A stretch of 64,000 bases of DNA from JAGVSV01 sp040766135 (GCA_040766135.1 JAXGRA010000012.1:11790-75789); one strand, 5' to 3'. Positions 33,602 to 42,564 are shown, counted from the stretch's first letter. Notes: generated by a model from the sequence alone, not told the origin. Program-made: numbers and translations.

Positions 33602-34444
33602 ATGGACATTCGCTATTCCTGCCACCCGAACGATTTCAAGCGCTACACCACCGAGGAAACCCGCAAGGAATTCCTGATTGAAACGCTGTTTACCCCGGAT
33701 ACGCTGCACTGCGTATACAGCCATGTGGACCGCATGGTGACGCTGGGCGCTATGCCTGTCAAGGGCAAGGTGTCCATCGACCAGGGCATTGACGTATGGG
33801 CCAACTTTGGCACCGATTACTTCCTGGAGCGTCGCGAAGTGGGCATCTTCAACGTGGGCGGCCCCGGCACCATCACGGTGGACGGCACCGAATATCCTCT
33901 GGATTTCAAGGATTGCCTGTACATCACCCGCGGCGCCAAGGACGTGCAGTTTGCAAGCCTTCACGCCGACAACCCGGCCAAGTACTACATGGTATCCGCA
34001 CCTGCGCACCGCAGCTACGAGACCAAGCTGCTCAAGATCGAAGACGCCGCCAAGAAGCCGATGGGCAGCCTGGAAACCAGCAACAAGCGCGTCATCAACC
34101 AGTTCATCCATCCCGACGTGCTGGAAACCTGCCAGCTGTCCATGGGCATGACGGTGCTGGAGCCCGGCAGCGTATGGAACACCATGCCCGCCCACACGCA
34201 TGAGCGCCGCATGGAAGTGTACTTCTACTTTGAGGTGCCCAAGGACAACGTGGTGTTCCACATGATGGGCCAGCCGCAGGAAACCCGCCATGTCGTGATG
34301 CAGAACGAGCAGGCCATCATCGGCCCCAGCTGGTCCATCCACGCCGGCGCCGGCACGGGCAGCTACACCTTCATCTGGGCCATGGGCGGCGAAAACCAGG
34401 CCTTTGATGACATGGACGTTATCGCCACGACGGACTTGAAATAA
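33602..34444 (+). CDS. kduI: 5-dehydro-4-deoxy-D-glucuronate isomerase
   Basis: KduI converts 5-keto-4-deoxyuronate to 2,5-diketo-3-deoxygluconate. The 280-residue double-cupin protein has the full zinc set His198, His200, Glu205 and His247, matching the E. coli enzyme's spacing, and normal length. AAGGAGGAA precedes the ATG. It follows the regulator by 11 bases and is followed by kduD after 10 bases. Confidence 0.97.
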   Translation: MDIRYSCHPNDFKRYTTEETRKEFLIETLFTPDTLHCVYSHVDRMVTLGAMPVKGKVSIDQGIDVWANFGTDYFLERREVGIFNVGGPGTITVDGTEYPLDFKDCLYITRGAKDVQFASLHADNPAKYYMVSAPAHRSYETKLLKIEDAAKKPMGSLETSNKRVINQFIHPDVLETCQLSMGMTVLEPGSVWNTMPAHTHERRMEVYFYFEVPKDNVVFHMMGQPQETRHVVMQNEQAIIGPSWSIHAGAGTGSYTFIWAMGGENQAFDDMDVIATTDLK

Positions 34445-34454
34445 GGAGCGGCAC

Positions 34455-35255
34455 ATGTTTGATATGAATGCATTTTCCCTGACCGGCAAGGTAGCGCTGG
34501 TCACCGGCGGCAGCTATGGCATCGGGTATGCCATGGCCACCGCCCTGCACAAGGCAGGGGCCACCATCGTGTTTAACGACCTGAACCAGGAGCTGGTGGA
34601 CAAAGGCCTGGCCAGCTACAAGCAGGACGGCATCCCCGCCCGCGGCTATGTATGCGACGTCACCGATGAAAAAGCGGTGCAGGCGCTGGTAGCCCAGATT
34701 GAAAAGGACGTAGGCGTCATTGACATTCTGGTCAACAACGCCGGCATCATCAAGCGCATCCCCATGCACGAGATGAGCGCCGAGGACTTCCGCAAGGTCA
34801 TTGATGTAGACCTGAACGGCCCGTTCATCTGCGCCAAGGCCGTCATCCCCGCGATGATCAAAAAGGGCGCAGGCAAGATCATCAACGTATGCTCCATGAT
34901 GAGCGAGCTGGGCCGTGAGACGGTGTCGGCGTATGCAGCGGCCAAGGGCGGCCTGAAGATGCTTACGCGCAACATCTGCTCGGAATATGGCGAGCACAAC
35001 ATCCAGTGCAACGGCATCGGCCCGGGCTACATCGAAACGCCACAGACCGCGCCGCTGCGCGAAAAGCAGGCCGATGGCAGCCGCCATCCGTTTGACCAGT
35101 TCATCATCTCCAAGACGCCGGCCGCGCGCTGGGGCACCACTCAGGACCTGATGGGGCCCACGGTGTTTTTGGCCAGCCGCGCCAGCGACTTTGTCAACGG
35201 CCACATCCTGTATGTGGACGGCGGCATCTTAGCCTACATCGGCAAGCAGCCGTAA
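34455..35255 (+). CDS. kduD: 2-dehydro-3-deoxy-D-gluconate 5-dehydrogenase type SDR
   Basis: The 266-residue classical SDR has T-G-G-S-Y-G-I-G (about 18-25), N-N-A-G near residue 94, catalytic Ser near 148 and Y-A-A-A-K near 160-164, and ends with Y-V-D-G-G. It reduces the 5-keto group of diketo-deoxygluconate to give 2-keto-3-deoxygluconate (KDG). Sequence alone would also allow gluconate 5-dehydrogenase; position next to kduI decides for KduD. Confidence 0.92.
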   Translation: MFDMNAFSLTGKVALVTGGSYGIGYAMATALHKAGATIVFNDLNQELVDKGLASYKQDGIPARGYVCDVTDEKAVQALVAQIEKDVGVIDILVNNAGIIKRIPMHEMSAEDFRKVIDVDLNGPFICAKAVIPAMIKKGAGKIINVCSMMSELGRETVSAYAAAKGGLKMLTRNICSEYGEHNIQCNGIGPGYIETPQTAPLREKQADGSRHPFDQFIISKTPAARWGTTQDLMGPTVFLASRASDFVNGHILYVDGGILAYIGKQP

Positions 35256-35270
35256 CGGGGAGGGCTTCAC

Positions 35271-36221
35271 ATGTTGGATCAATTGGCACTGGCCGGGCTG
35301 ATACCGGTCATTAAAGTCAATGATGCCCAGGACGCCGTGCCGCTGTGCAAGGTGCTGCAGGACGGCGGGCTGCCGGTGGCGGAAATCACATTCCGCACCG
35401 CAGCCGCCGAGGAAGCCATCCGGCTGGTGCACGAGCAGGTGCCCGACGTATTGTTGGGCGCCGGCACCGTGCTCACCCCGGAACAGGCCGACCGCGCCTG
35501 GGCCGCGGGCGCGCGATATATCGTATCGCCAGGATTTAACCCGCGCGTGGTCAGGCACTGCTTAGATAAGGGCTATCCCATTTTGCCCGGCTGTTCGTCG
35601 CCCAGCGACATCGAGCAGGCGCTAGAAATGGGCCTGTCCGCCGTTAAAATATTCCCCGCCGGTGCGCTGGGCGGCATTGCCACCATCAAGGCGCTGGCCG
35701 GCCCCTACCCGCAGATGCACTATGTGCCCACCGGCGGCGTGAACGCCAACAACCTGATGGATTACCTGAACTTTCCCAAGGTACTGGCCTGCGGGGGCAG
35801 CTGGATGGTGCCGCAGGATGCGGTGGGCGCAAAGGACTGGGGCAAAATCCAGGCATTGGCCGCCCAGGCCGTTGACCTGATGTTAGGCTTCAACATCGTG
35901 CACATCGGCATCAACAACCCCGATGCGCAGGCAGCGAAAACGGCGGCCGACCGCCTGTCGCAGCTGTTCCACTGGCCCATCAAGGAGGGCACCAACTACT
36001 TTGTGGGCACCGGGATTGAACTGATGAAAGCGCCAGGCCGCGGTACCCACGGGCATGTAGCCATCGGCACCCCCAACGTGGAACGCGCCAAATGGCACCT
36101 GGAAAAACGCGGGTTTGTCTTTGACGACAGCACCGCGCGCAGAGGAGCGGACGACAAGCTGACGTTTATCTATGTACAGGATGAGATGGCAGGCTTCGCA
36201 TTTCATCTGATCCAGAAGTAA
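35271..36221 (+). CDS. eda: KDPG aldolase fused to a VOC domain
   Basis: The first 205 residues are a class I 2-keto-3-deoxy-6-phosphogluconate aldolase: catalytic Glu38 in A-E-I-T-F-R, G-A-G-T-V-L near residue 63, and the Schiff-base Lys126 in A-V-K-I-F-P-A, then P-T-G-G-V. It splits KDPG to pyruvate and glyceraldehyde 3-phosphate. Residues about 207-316 are an added glyoxalase/VOC module (F-N-I-V-H-I-G-I-N at its start, H-V-A-I-G-T near 268) that standard Eda (about 210 residues) lacks. The linker reads smoothly, with no sign of a frame join. The role of the VOC part is unknown: epimerisation, substrate channeling or detoxification of methylglyoxal from triose phosphate are possibilities. 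Confidence 0.93.
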   Translation: MLDQLALAGLIPVIKVNDAQDAVPLCKVLQDGGLPVAEITFRTAAAEEAIRLVHEQVPDVLLGAGTVLTPEQADRAWAAGARYIVSPGFNPRVVRHCLDKGYPILPGCSSPSDIEQALEMGLSAVKIFPAGALGGIATIKALAGPYPQMHYVPTGGVNANNLMDYLNFPKVLACGGSWMVPQDAVGAKDWGKIQALAAQAVDLMLGFNIVHIGINNPDAQAAKTAADRLSQLFHWPIKEGTNYFVGTGIELMKAPGRGTHGHVAIGTPNVERAKWHLEKRGFVFDDSTARRGADDKLTFIYVQDEMAGFAFHLIQK

Positions 36222-36233
36222 GGAGGCATACGC

Positions 36234-37268
36234 TTGAAACAAGTAGTCACCTTTGGCGAGGTCATGCTGCGCCTCAAATCCCCCGGCGTGGAGCGTCTGC
36301 TGCAGACGCCCACCTTGGAAGCCACCTTTGGCGGAGGCGAGGCCAACGTGGCCGTATCGCTGGCCAACTATGGGGTGGACAGCGCGTTTGTCACGCTGCT
36401 GCCCGACAATGTGTTGACCGATGCCTGCCTGCGCGAGCTGCGCGGCTTGGGCGTGGACACGCGCCACGTTCAGCGTGCACCCGGTCGCATGGGCATCTAT
36501 TTCTTAGAAACCGGCGCCGTGCAGCGCCCCAGCAAGGTGGTGTATGACCGTGAAGGCAGCGCCATTTCGCAGGCCAAGCCCGGCGACATCCCCTGGGACA
36601 AGGTGTTTGAAAACGCCGGATGGTTCCACATCACCGGCATCACGCCGGCCATCTCCCAAAGCGCCGCCGATGTAGCCATTGAGGCCGTAAAGGCCGCGCA
36701 AAAGCACGGCGTTACCGTCAGTTGCGACCTGAACTTCCGCAAAAACCTGTGGAAATACGGCAAAACCGCACAGCAGGTGATGCCGGAGCTGGTCAAGCAC
36801 ACCGATGTCATCGTCGCCAACGAGGAGGACTGCCAGAAATCGCTGGGGCTGCACGCCGACAGCGTGCACGCCGTGGAAAAGGGTGAGCTGGACGCCGCGC
36901 AATATCAGCGCACGGCTAAGTTGTTGATGAACACCTACCCCAATGTATCCAAGGTAGCCATCACCATGCGCGAAAGCTACTCCGCCGATCACAATGGCTG
37001 GAGCGCCTGCCTGACCACGCGCGACGGCTTCTACGTCAGCCGCCGGTATGACATCACCGACATCGTAGACCGCGTGGGCGGCGGCGACAGCTTCGCCGGC
37101 GGCCTGATCTACGGCCTGAACCACCTGGACGGTCCGCAGCAAGCGCTGGAGTTTGCCGTGGCGGCCTCGTGCCTGAAGCACACCATCCACGGCGACTACA
37201 ACCGCGTGACGGTAGCCGAAGTGCAGGCGCTGGCCAAGGGATCGGGTTCCGGGCGGGTGGAGAGGTAA
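36234..37268 (+). CDS. kdgK: 2-keto-3-deoxygluconate kinase, PfkB family
   Basis: The 344-residue sugar kinase has the N-terminal G-G-x-x-x-N-V-A motif (G-G-G-E-A-N-V-A near residue 37), and the C-terminal anion-hole and catalytic base motif D-x-x-G-G-G-D-S-F-A-G-G near residue 285. KdgK phosphorylates KDG to KDPG, the substrate of the gene in front. The start codon is TTG at 36234, seven bases after AGGAGG; no in-frame ATG is nearby, so the TTG is well supported. An insertion of about 20 residues (H-A-V-E-K-G-E-L-D region) interrupts the usual fold near residue 217. Confidence 0.93.
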   Translation: MKQVVTFGEVMLRLKSPGVERLLQTPTLEATFGGGEANVAVSLANYGVDSAFVTLLPDNVLTDACLRELRGLGVDTRHVQRAPGRMGIYFLETGAVQRPSKVVYDREGSAISQAKPGDIPWDKVFENAGWFHITGITPAISQSAADVAIEAVKAAQKHGVTVSCDLNFRKNLWKYGKTAQQVMPELVKHTDVIVANEEDCQKSLGLHADSVHAVEKGELDAAQYQRTAKLLMNTYPNVSKVAITMRESYSADHNGWSACLTTRDGFYVSRRYDITDIVDRVGGGDSFAGGLIYGLNHLDGPQQALEFAVAASCLKHTIHGDYNRVTVAEVQALAKGSGSGRVER

Positions 37269-37327
37269 GAGGAACATCGGTTAGCAACCAAGCACATAAA
37301 CAGGCATTATGCCTGGCAGACTGCAAA

Positions 37328-37361
37328 CAAAGTCCCGGCGATGAAAGCTGGGCTTTGTTTT
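37328..37361 (+). terminator. Terminator of the uronate operon
   Basis: CAAAGTCCC pairs with GGGCTTTG, followed by TTTT. Confidence 0.75.
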
Positions 37362-37369
37362 ATGTGCGA

Positions 37370-37398
37370 TTGACATGCCGCAGCATGGGCATTACGAT
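37370..37398 (+). promoter_or_regulatory. Promoter of the methyltransferase gene
   Basis: TTGACA, a 17-base spacer and TACGAT, directly behind the terminator of the uronate operon, so the methyltransferase is a separate unit with a leader of about 135 bases. Confidence 0.7.
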
Positions 37399-37428
37399 AG
37401 GTCAAGCTACGGGAAAGGGGTGTTTTAC

Positions 37429-37485
37429 ATGAGGCAGATTCAATCAATGGAACACATTATCACAGGGAGGATGACCTCAGCCTGA
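37429..37485 (+). other. Short leader reading frame upstream of the methyltransferase
   Basis: An 18-codon frame starts at ATG 37429 behind GAAAGGGG and ends in TGA at 37485. A small GTGTG/CACAC hairpin lies between it and the next gene's start. It could be a regulatory leader peptide or chance. Confidence 0.25.
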
Positions 37486-37541
37486 TATAGGCTGTTTTGC
37501 CATCAGGCGGGTGTGTCCTCTCACACGAAAACGGAGGACAT

Positions 37542-38348
37542 ATGTCATACAACTGGATAAGTCCCGAAAACTATACCATGGACACCCTGCTGTACTTTGA
37601 CCGATGGGTGTTGCGCTATCTGTTCAACAACCAGCCAAACGAAAAGGATCACATGGCCTATCAGTCTTTGGTGGGCAGGGCTCTGTGGCGCTATCCTTAT
37701 GTGGCGGATTTCTGCCGCCACAAAGCGCCGGAGTGCGCTTCCTATGTGGATGCAGCGCTGGCGCTGGTGCCGCACGACCTGGACGACCAGGCCGCCCGTC
37801 AGGCGGAAACCGACTTTCTTGGATACCACGAAACCTTTGTCGTCTATGCCTGGCCAGAGGTGATGGAGCAGGTAAACTACATCGCCGATTGGGATCGCAA
37901 ATGGCTGGATGAGTTGATTGACCTCACCGGCATGGTGGTGCTGGATGTGGGCGCGGGCACCGGCCGCCTGGCCTTTGCCGCCGCCCGGGACGCCTTGCGC
38001 GTGTACGCCAGCGAACCCTGTGACCGCCTGCGCGAGTATATGCGCGACCAGATTGTTTACAACATCACAAACATGAAGGTGCTGGACGGCACCGTCACCT
38101 GCCTGCCCTATGAGGACGCAACCTTTGACGCCGTGCTGTCAGGCCATGTGGTGGGAGATGACTATGAGAGTGAGCTGGCCGAGATGCGCCGTGTAACCAA
38201 ACCCGGCGGCTGGCTGATCATCTGCAACGGCGATGATGAGTTCCAGCGCAAGCGTCCGGATCCCGAACTGACCCGCCGCGGATTCGAGGCTTTCTGCCAC
38301 GAAAGCCCCTCCGGCGGCATCATCTACAACTACCGTCTGCGCGTGTAG
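37542..38348 (+). CDS. Class I SAM-dependent methyltransferase
   Basis: The 268-residue protein has the SAM motif V-L-D-V-G-A-G-T-G-R-L-A (about residues 131-142), the Y-A-S-E-P motif with the acidic ribose contact near 155, L-P-Y-E-D-A-T-F-D-A-V near 187 and the K-P-G-G-W motif near 219. About 110 residues precede the catalytic domain and look helical. Substrate unknown. ATG at 37542 follows GGAGGA. It is a single-gene unit with its own promoter and terminator. Confidence 0.9.
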   Translation: MSYNWISPENYTMDTLLYFDRWVLRYLFNNQPNEKDHMAYQSLVGRALWRYPYVADFCRHKAPECASYVDAALALVPHDLDDQAARQAETDFLGYHETFVVYAWPEVMEQVNYIADWDRKWLDELIDLTGMVVLDVGAGTGRLAFAAARDALRVYASEPCDRLREYMRDQIVYNITNMKVLDGTVTCLPYEDATFDAVLSGHVVGDDYESELAEMRRVTKPGGWLIICNGDDEFQRKRPDPELTRRGFEAFCHESPSGGIIYNYRLRV

Positions 38349-38359
38349 CACAGAAACGT

Positions 38360-38395
38360 ACCGGGGCCGCTTGTTTGAGCGTCCCCGGTGTTTTG
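38360..38395 (+). terminator. Terminator of the methyltransferase gene
   Basis: ACCGGGGCCGCT pairs with AGCGTCCCCGGT (one mismatch), followed by GTTTTG. Confidence 0.88.
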
Positions 38396-38449
38396 TATTC
38401 ATATAGCGTAGTTATAAAATCAGCAACACGGACAAAAACTTCTGTATGT

Positions 38450-38962
38450 TCATACTGTTTCTCTTTGCTCCACAGCCTGACGCACCACGCGCCAGGCCTC
38501 TGTCAGCCTGTCCGCATCCCAGGCCGCATTGGCCGGGCTGGTGGACGGCAGCACGGTAAACGGAAGCCCCGCCCGTTCGGCCTGCGGCTGGGCATACCGC
38601 GCCGCAGTGCGGCCATTCAAAAACACATGCCCGATGCGGCTGTTTTCTATCAACGGTGTCAAATCCTGCGGCACCGCCTGCCGGATGGCGGCATCGGCCG
38701 AACCGCGAATTTCGCAGGCCTGCAGTGCATCCCACAGCGCAATGTGATGCGCCAGCAGCCACTGCTTTCGTCCCGCAATATCGTCCGGCACATCCTCCCC
38801 CCACACCCTGCCCAGCACCTGCCAGAAACGGTTGCGTGGGTTGCCATAATAAAAGGCATTCTGGCGGGACAGCACCGAAGGAAAACTGCCCAGCACCAGC
38901 ACCCGGCAATGCCTGTCCCACACCGGTTCAAAGGGATGTACGTGCGCCGCATGCTGTGCCAA
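38450..38962 (-). CDS. DNA glycosylase of the uracil/deoxyinosine (UDG family 6-like) group
   Basis: The 170-residue protein has the fold signatures of small uracil-DNA glycosylases: V-L-V-L-G-S-F-P-S near residues 21-29, then F-Y-Y-G-N-P-R-N-R-F-W near 37-47, and the C-terminal L-P-S-T-S-P-A-N-A motif near 139-147. The G-N-P-R-N-x-F-W block is typical of DNA-deoxyinosine glycosylases, which remove hypoxanthine. The start codon is TTG at 38962, six bases after AGGAGG. It stands alone. Confidence 0.88.
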   Translation of the reverse strand: MAQHAAHVHPFEPVWDRHCRVLVLGSFPSVLSRQNAFYYGNPRNRFWQVLGRVWGEDVPDDIAGRKQWLLAHHIALWDALQACEIRGSADAAIRQAVPQDLTPLIENSRIGHVFLNGRTAARYAQPQAERAGLPFTVLPSTSPANAAWDADRLTEAWRVVRQAVEQRETV

Positions 38963-39042
38963 TGTGTTCCTCCTGTGTTTTTCTATACACCATTATATCA
39001 GAATTGCACCAGAACAAGCCAAGGCATACCATGTCAACAACA

Positions 39043-39074
39043 ACACCTCCCCAAGTACGTGTCTGGGGAGGTGT
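39043..39074. terminator. Strong hairpin between rhaA and the glycosylase gene
   Basis: ACACCTCCCC pairs with GGGGAGGTGT over 10 bases. It ends transcription of rhaA on the minus strand (T/G-rich tail follows) and separates it from the glycosylase gene. Confidence 0.75.
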
Positions 39075-39091
39075 CGATTATGTTTCAGTGA

Positions 39092-40351
39092 TCAGCGCTT
39101 CAACTGTACTTCCTTCTCGTAGCGGCGCACATCGTCCAGCCAGGTCAGGCCCACGCCCTTGCCGGTGGTCAGGCACAGATAATCCCACACCGCGTTGCTG
39201 GGCAAATCACGGAATTCGTCCATCATGGCCAGGCGACCGGTTTTGTCATCGTTTTCCTCCGCTTGTTTGAGCAGATGGCTGGGCTCTAAGATGGCGGCCA
39301 GCATGGTCTTGCCCAGCGCACGCAGACCGATAATCCACGCCGCCGTGCGGTTGATGGTGGCGTCAAAGAAGTCGAGACCAATGCCGATGTTCTTGCCCAG
39401 CAGGTCGGCGCGCTTGATTTCCAGCAGCATGTCGCGCAGCGGGTCATCCTGGATGAGCACATGGTCGCTGTCCCAGCGCACGCCGCGCGTTAAGTGCAGC
39501 AGCACATAATCCAAGAATGGGTACACCGCCGTGATTTTGTCCGCCGCGCTTTCCTGCGGGTGGTAGTGGCCGGTATCGATGGTAACGCCCACGCCGTTTT
39601 TGATGGCATAGGCCAAGTAGTAATCGTGCGAACCCACCACGAACGCCTCGGAGCCGATGCCAAACACCTTGCCCTCTAACGTGTCGCACATATGCTTGCG
39701 GTCATAGGGCTTTTCTAAGATGATATTCAGCGATTCGGTCAGCCGCGCACGCCAGGCTGCGCGGTCAGCGGGCAGGTCCTTGGTGCCATCGGGCACCCAA
39801 GTGTTGTTGACGCACAGCTGCCCCAGTTCGCGCCCCATATCAGCGGCGATTTTACGGCCCCCGATGCCGCACTTGATCCAGTAATCGCGCACGGCCTTGT
39901 CCGGCGAGGCCAGCGAGCAGCCGTCCTTCATCATGCGGTGGGTAAAGTAGGACACGTTGAAGTCCATGCCGTAGCCGTTTGCCTTGCACCAGTCAATCCA
40001 TGTGCGGAAGTCCTCGGTGTCCAGGTCGCAGCGCTCCTTGGCGTGTTTGGGCTCTGCATACATGCAGTGCAGGTTGACTTTATGCTTGGCCGGCGAGTAT
40101 TTAAAGGCCATCTCATAGTCCTGGCGCATCTGATCGCCATTGGTGGCGCGCCCGGGATAATTGCCCGTCACCACATTTTCGCTGTGGATACCCTCGGAAC
40201 CCTCAAACCCCCGCACATCGTCGGCCTGCCAGTTGTGCAGCGATACCGGAATGGTCTGGAAGAACGCCATGGCCTTTTCGGTGTCCACACCCAGCCCGGC
40301 GTACACATCCTTCGCGCGCTCATAGCTTGCCAATATAGCTTTGTCTTTCAT
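39092..40351 (-). CDS. rhaA: L-rhamnose isomerase
   Basis: RhaA interconverts L-rhamnose and L-rhamnulose in the cytosol. The 419-residue protein has the normal length and the family blocks V-S-L-H-N-W-Q-A-D-D-V near residue 36, H-C-M-Y near 95 with M-D-F-N near 130, the metal-site region I-D-T-G-H-Y-H-P near 260-267, H-L-T-R-G-V-R-W-D-S-D-H-V near 288-300, and L-D-F-F-D-A-T-I-N near 329. GGGAGGG precedes the ATG. No rhamnulokinase, aldolase or transporter is adjacent, so this is a single-gene unit. Confidence 0.97.
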   Translation of the reverse strand: MKDKAILASYERAKDVYAGLGVDTEKAMAFFQTIPVSLHNWQADDVRGFEGSEGIHSENVVTGNYPGRATNGDQMRQDYEMAFKYSPAKHKVNLHCMYAEPKHAKERCDLDTEDFRTWIDWCKANGYGMDFNVSYFTHRMMKDGCSLASPDKAVRDYWIKCGIGGRKIAADMGRELGQLCVNNTWVPDGTKDLPADRAAWRARLTESLNIILEKPYDRKHMCDTLEGKVFGIGSEAFVVGSHDYYLAYAIKNGVGVTIDTGHYHPQESAADKITAVYPFLDYVLLHLTRGVRWDSDHVLIQDDPLRDMLLEIKRADLLGKNIGIGLDFFDATINRTAAWIIGLRALGKTMLAAILEPSHLLKQAEENDDKTGRLAMMDEFRDLPSNAVWDYLCLTTGKGVGLTWLDDVRRYEKEVQLKR

Positions 40352-40483
40352 GATAAGCCCTCCCTTGTCACATTTTGCTTGATCACATTACTGGAATTAT
40401 ACCGTGCCAGCCGCGCAATGGCAAGGAACGAGCAGCGTTTAATGGCTGCGGCGTCTCTAAGGAATGGATATCCTGAAATTAGC

Positions 40484-40516
40484 AACCGCCATGCCGTTTT
40501 AAGCAGCATGGCGGTT
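40484..40516 (-). terminator. Hairpin terminator after the secreted protein cluster
   Basis: AACCGCCATGC pairs perfectly with GCATGGCGGTT, 18 bases past the stop of the last secreted-protein gene on the minus strand. The T run is weak. Confidence 0.65.
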
Positions 40517-40534
40517 GGCGTTTCCGGCATCTCT

Positions 40535-41383
40535 TTATGGGGTTTGCGGACCAAAATAGTACGGATCCCAGGGGAAATTTTCCCAGACTTCATCGCGCGC
40601 AGGGACGCTTTCCATGTCCGTCTTGTACATTGTAAAGGTTACGTCCACACCGGCCTCTCCCCGATGCTGCCCGGCGTATTTCACATGGATTGCATCCTTA
40701 CCCACATAGTACAGGACGGCCGTGATGCCTAATTCTACCCGGCCGGCATAGATGGCGTTTCCAGCATACTGGCTGATTACACCCGGGTCCGCTGTGATGC
40801 TGCCTCCCTGGTTTGAGGTAATAATGCGCCCGTCCTTAATGCCGATATAAACGGGCGGTTTCAGCCCCAATTCCGCCAGCTCAATCTCCATCGACATAGG
40901 CGGTTCGGCCAGCGTCACAATCCCTCCGGTCATTTCCCAGACGCCGTCAAAGGCGCTCCTTGGCGCAAACTGCGCCGGTTCATAGGGCTCCAAAAACACA
41001 ATATCCGGCACGCCTCGGTCGAATTTGCGCCCGTCTGAGCTTTCCAGCACGCCATCTTTGAAGAACATGATATCGAGAACCGTCATCTGTCCATCGCCAA
41101 AATCAGCTTTTATTTCGATTTCGATGCCCATGTCCGGGGCCAGGAAATGAGCTTCCCAGGTCAGGGGAATTTCCTGATGCGGGTTGCGCATGGTGCCGGT
41201 GCCGTCCGCGTTGAGCTCAATTTCCCAGGCTTCTCCCTGGTAATCCGTCTGATACCATGTCCCGGCAAAACTCTCCTTGGCCGCTTGGGCATCCACGACG
41301 CCCTGAGGAGTTTGGGAAGCCAAACCCGTCAGGGGCTGGGTTACAAACAGCAATGACAGAAAGAAAATCAACAAACGTTTCAT
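40535..41383 (-). CDS. Secreted protein of unknown function
   Basis: The 282-residue protein starts at ATG 41383 behind AGAGGGGAG and has a signal peptide (K-R-L-L, Phe/Leu core, cleavage near G-L-A-S-Q). The mature part has a repeated-looking plan: a beta-rich module around F-A-G-T-W-Y-Q-T near residue 39 and a second one around F-D-G-V-W-E-M-T near residue 152, both resembling lipocalin-like or DUF-type beta-barrel starts (G-x-W). It is the last gene of a three-gene secreted-protein unit on the minus strand. No enzyme motif is seen. Confidence 0.75.
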   Translation of the reverse strand: MKRLLIFFLSLLFVTQPLTGLASQTPQGVVDAQAAKESFAGTWYQTDYQGEAWEIELNADGTGTMRNPHQEIPLTWEAHFLAPDMGIEIEIKADFGDGQMTVLDIMFFKDGVLESSDGRKFDRGVPDIVFLEPYEPAQFAPRSAFDGVWEMTGGIVTLAEPPMSMEIELAELGLKPPVYIGIKDGRIITSNQGGSITADPGVISQYAGNAIYAGRVELGITAVLYYVGKDAIHVKYAGQHRGEAGVDVTFTMYKTDMESVPARDEVWENFPWDPYYFGPQTP

Positions 41384-41410
41384 GCCACTCTCCCCTCTTA
41401 TTCTTTTCAT

Positions 41411-42531
41411 TTATTCCTCACAGCCCGGGAATTCAACCGCATCCGCGCTCAAGAAACCAAGGCCTGCGTTTTCGACCCACCTGGGGTTATACAGCATCGC
41501 CCATACCGTATCGCCAAACACAAGGAACATGCCGTAATCCATCCTGTCATCAAGCCCTACCCAGTCCATGATGGGGCCATTGTAGGCCGGGAAAGCATAT
41601 ACCGGCACCTTCGTGCCTTCGTCAATGCCGCAAATCAAGGCATTGGTAAGCCAGGTGGTGCCTGCAATCAACTGGTCGCTGGGGGGCGGGATTTCGGGCA
41701 GCGGCTCCGTACCAATCTCAAAAGGCCAGGTCAGCACACGCCCATCGGGCAGTGTTTCCTGGGGCAGGAAGCTGCTTCCGCCCGATTGTGCCGACTGCCA
41801 GTTGGCGATCATCAGGCAGTTCATCACCCGCGGGTTATCCGGATAATAGTCAAAGGGCTTGCTCAAATCCCAAATATATGACCGCCCGTCATGGACGATG
41901 TTTCCGTTGCCGGCATCGGTGAACAGCACACTCCACCCCAGGAAGACGGATTCCGCCCGGAAAGGTTTTACAAGCATCTCCCCTTCCAGGCCATTGATGG
42001 GCATGGACTGTCCGGTTGGGGCGGTGATGGTGTGGGGCGACAGGGCCAGCCCATCGGGCCAGGAGCCGCCCCTCAGGTCATGGCTGACATGCACTGTCCA
42101 GACATCAATGACCGGCTTGGCCGCCACACGCCAGCGGGCGGTCATCCGGCAGTTCATCACCAGGGGGTTGCCGGTATAATAGTCAAAAGGATGGTTTAAT
42201 CCCAGACCTCGTCCCCACCGTCATAAATCACCTTTCCGTCCGCAGCGCTGGTAAACAGCACGCTCCAGCCCCGGAAATCAGCGCCCGCCTTCACGGGGAT
42301 GATGCTCCGCTCTGGCTCCAACGCAGAGGGAGACATGGATTCCTTTGGTTTTGCCTCTATGGTGCGGGGATAGATGCTTTTGCCGGCCGGCCACTGCCCG
42401 CCGTTCAAATCATGGCTTATATTGACCTTCCAGCGCACATTGGCCCAGGGATCCCCCGCCAGGGCGCTCCAGGGCAGGACGAGCAGCGCCACCAGCAGCA
42501 GCGCAAGCAACCTTGTTGTGTTTTTGTTCAT
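41411..42531 (-). pseudogene. Secreted protein with two InlB B-type repeats, split by a one-base deletion
   Basis: The N-terminal part (from 42531) has a signal peptide ending A-L-A-G and one repeat with the plan W-x-V-x-x-S-H-D-L-x-G-G, F-x-G-W-S-V-L-F-T, Y-D-G, V-W-D. It meets TAA at 42196-42198. The C-terminal part reads on in another frame with the remainder of that repeat (P-F-D-Y-Y, N-P-x-V-M-N-C-x-M) and a full second repeat of the same plan, then a unique domain of about 110 residues. Adding one base near 42197 gives one frame of 373 residues. The repeats resemble the Listeria-Bacteroides InlB B-repeat, found in surface proteins of bacteria that bind hosts or fibres. Confidence 0.75.
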
Positions 42532-42564
42532 GGTTCCTCCTTCATATTATCGAACGTTTCCTTA

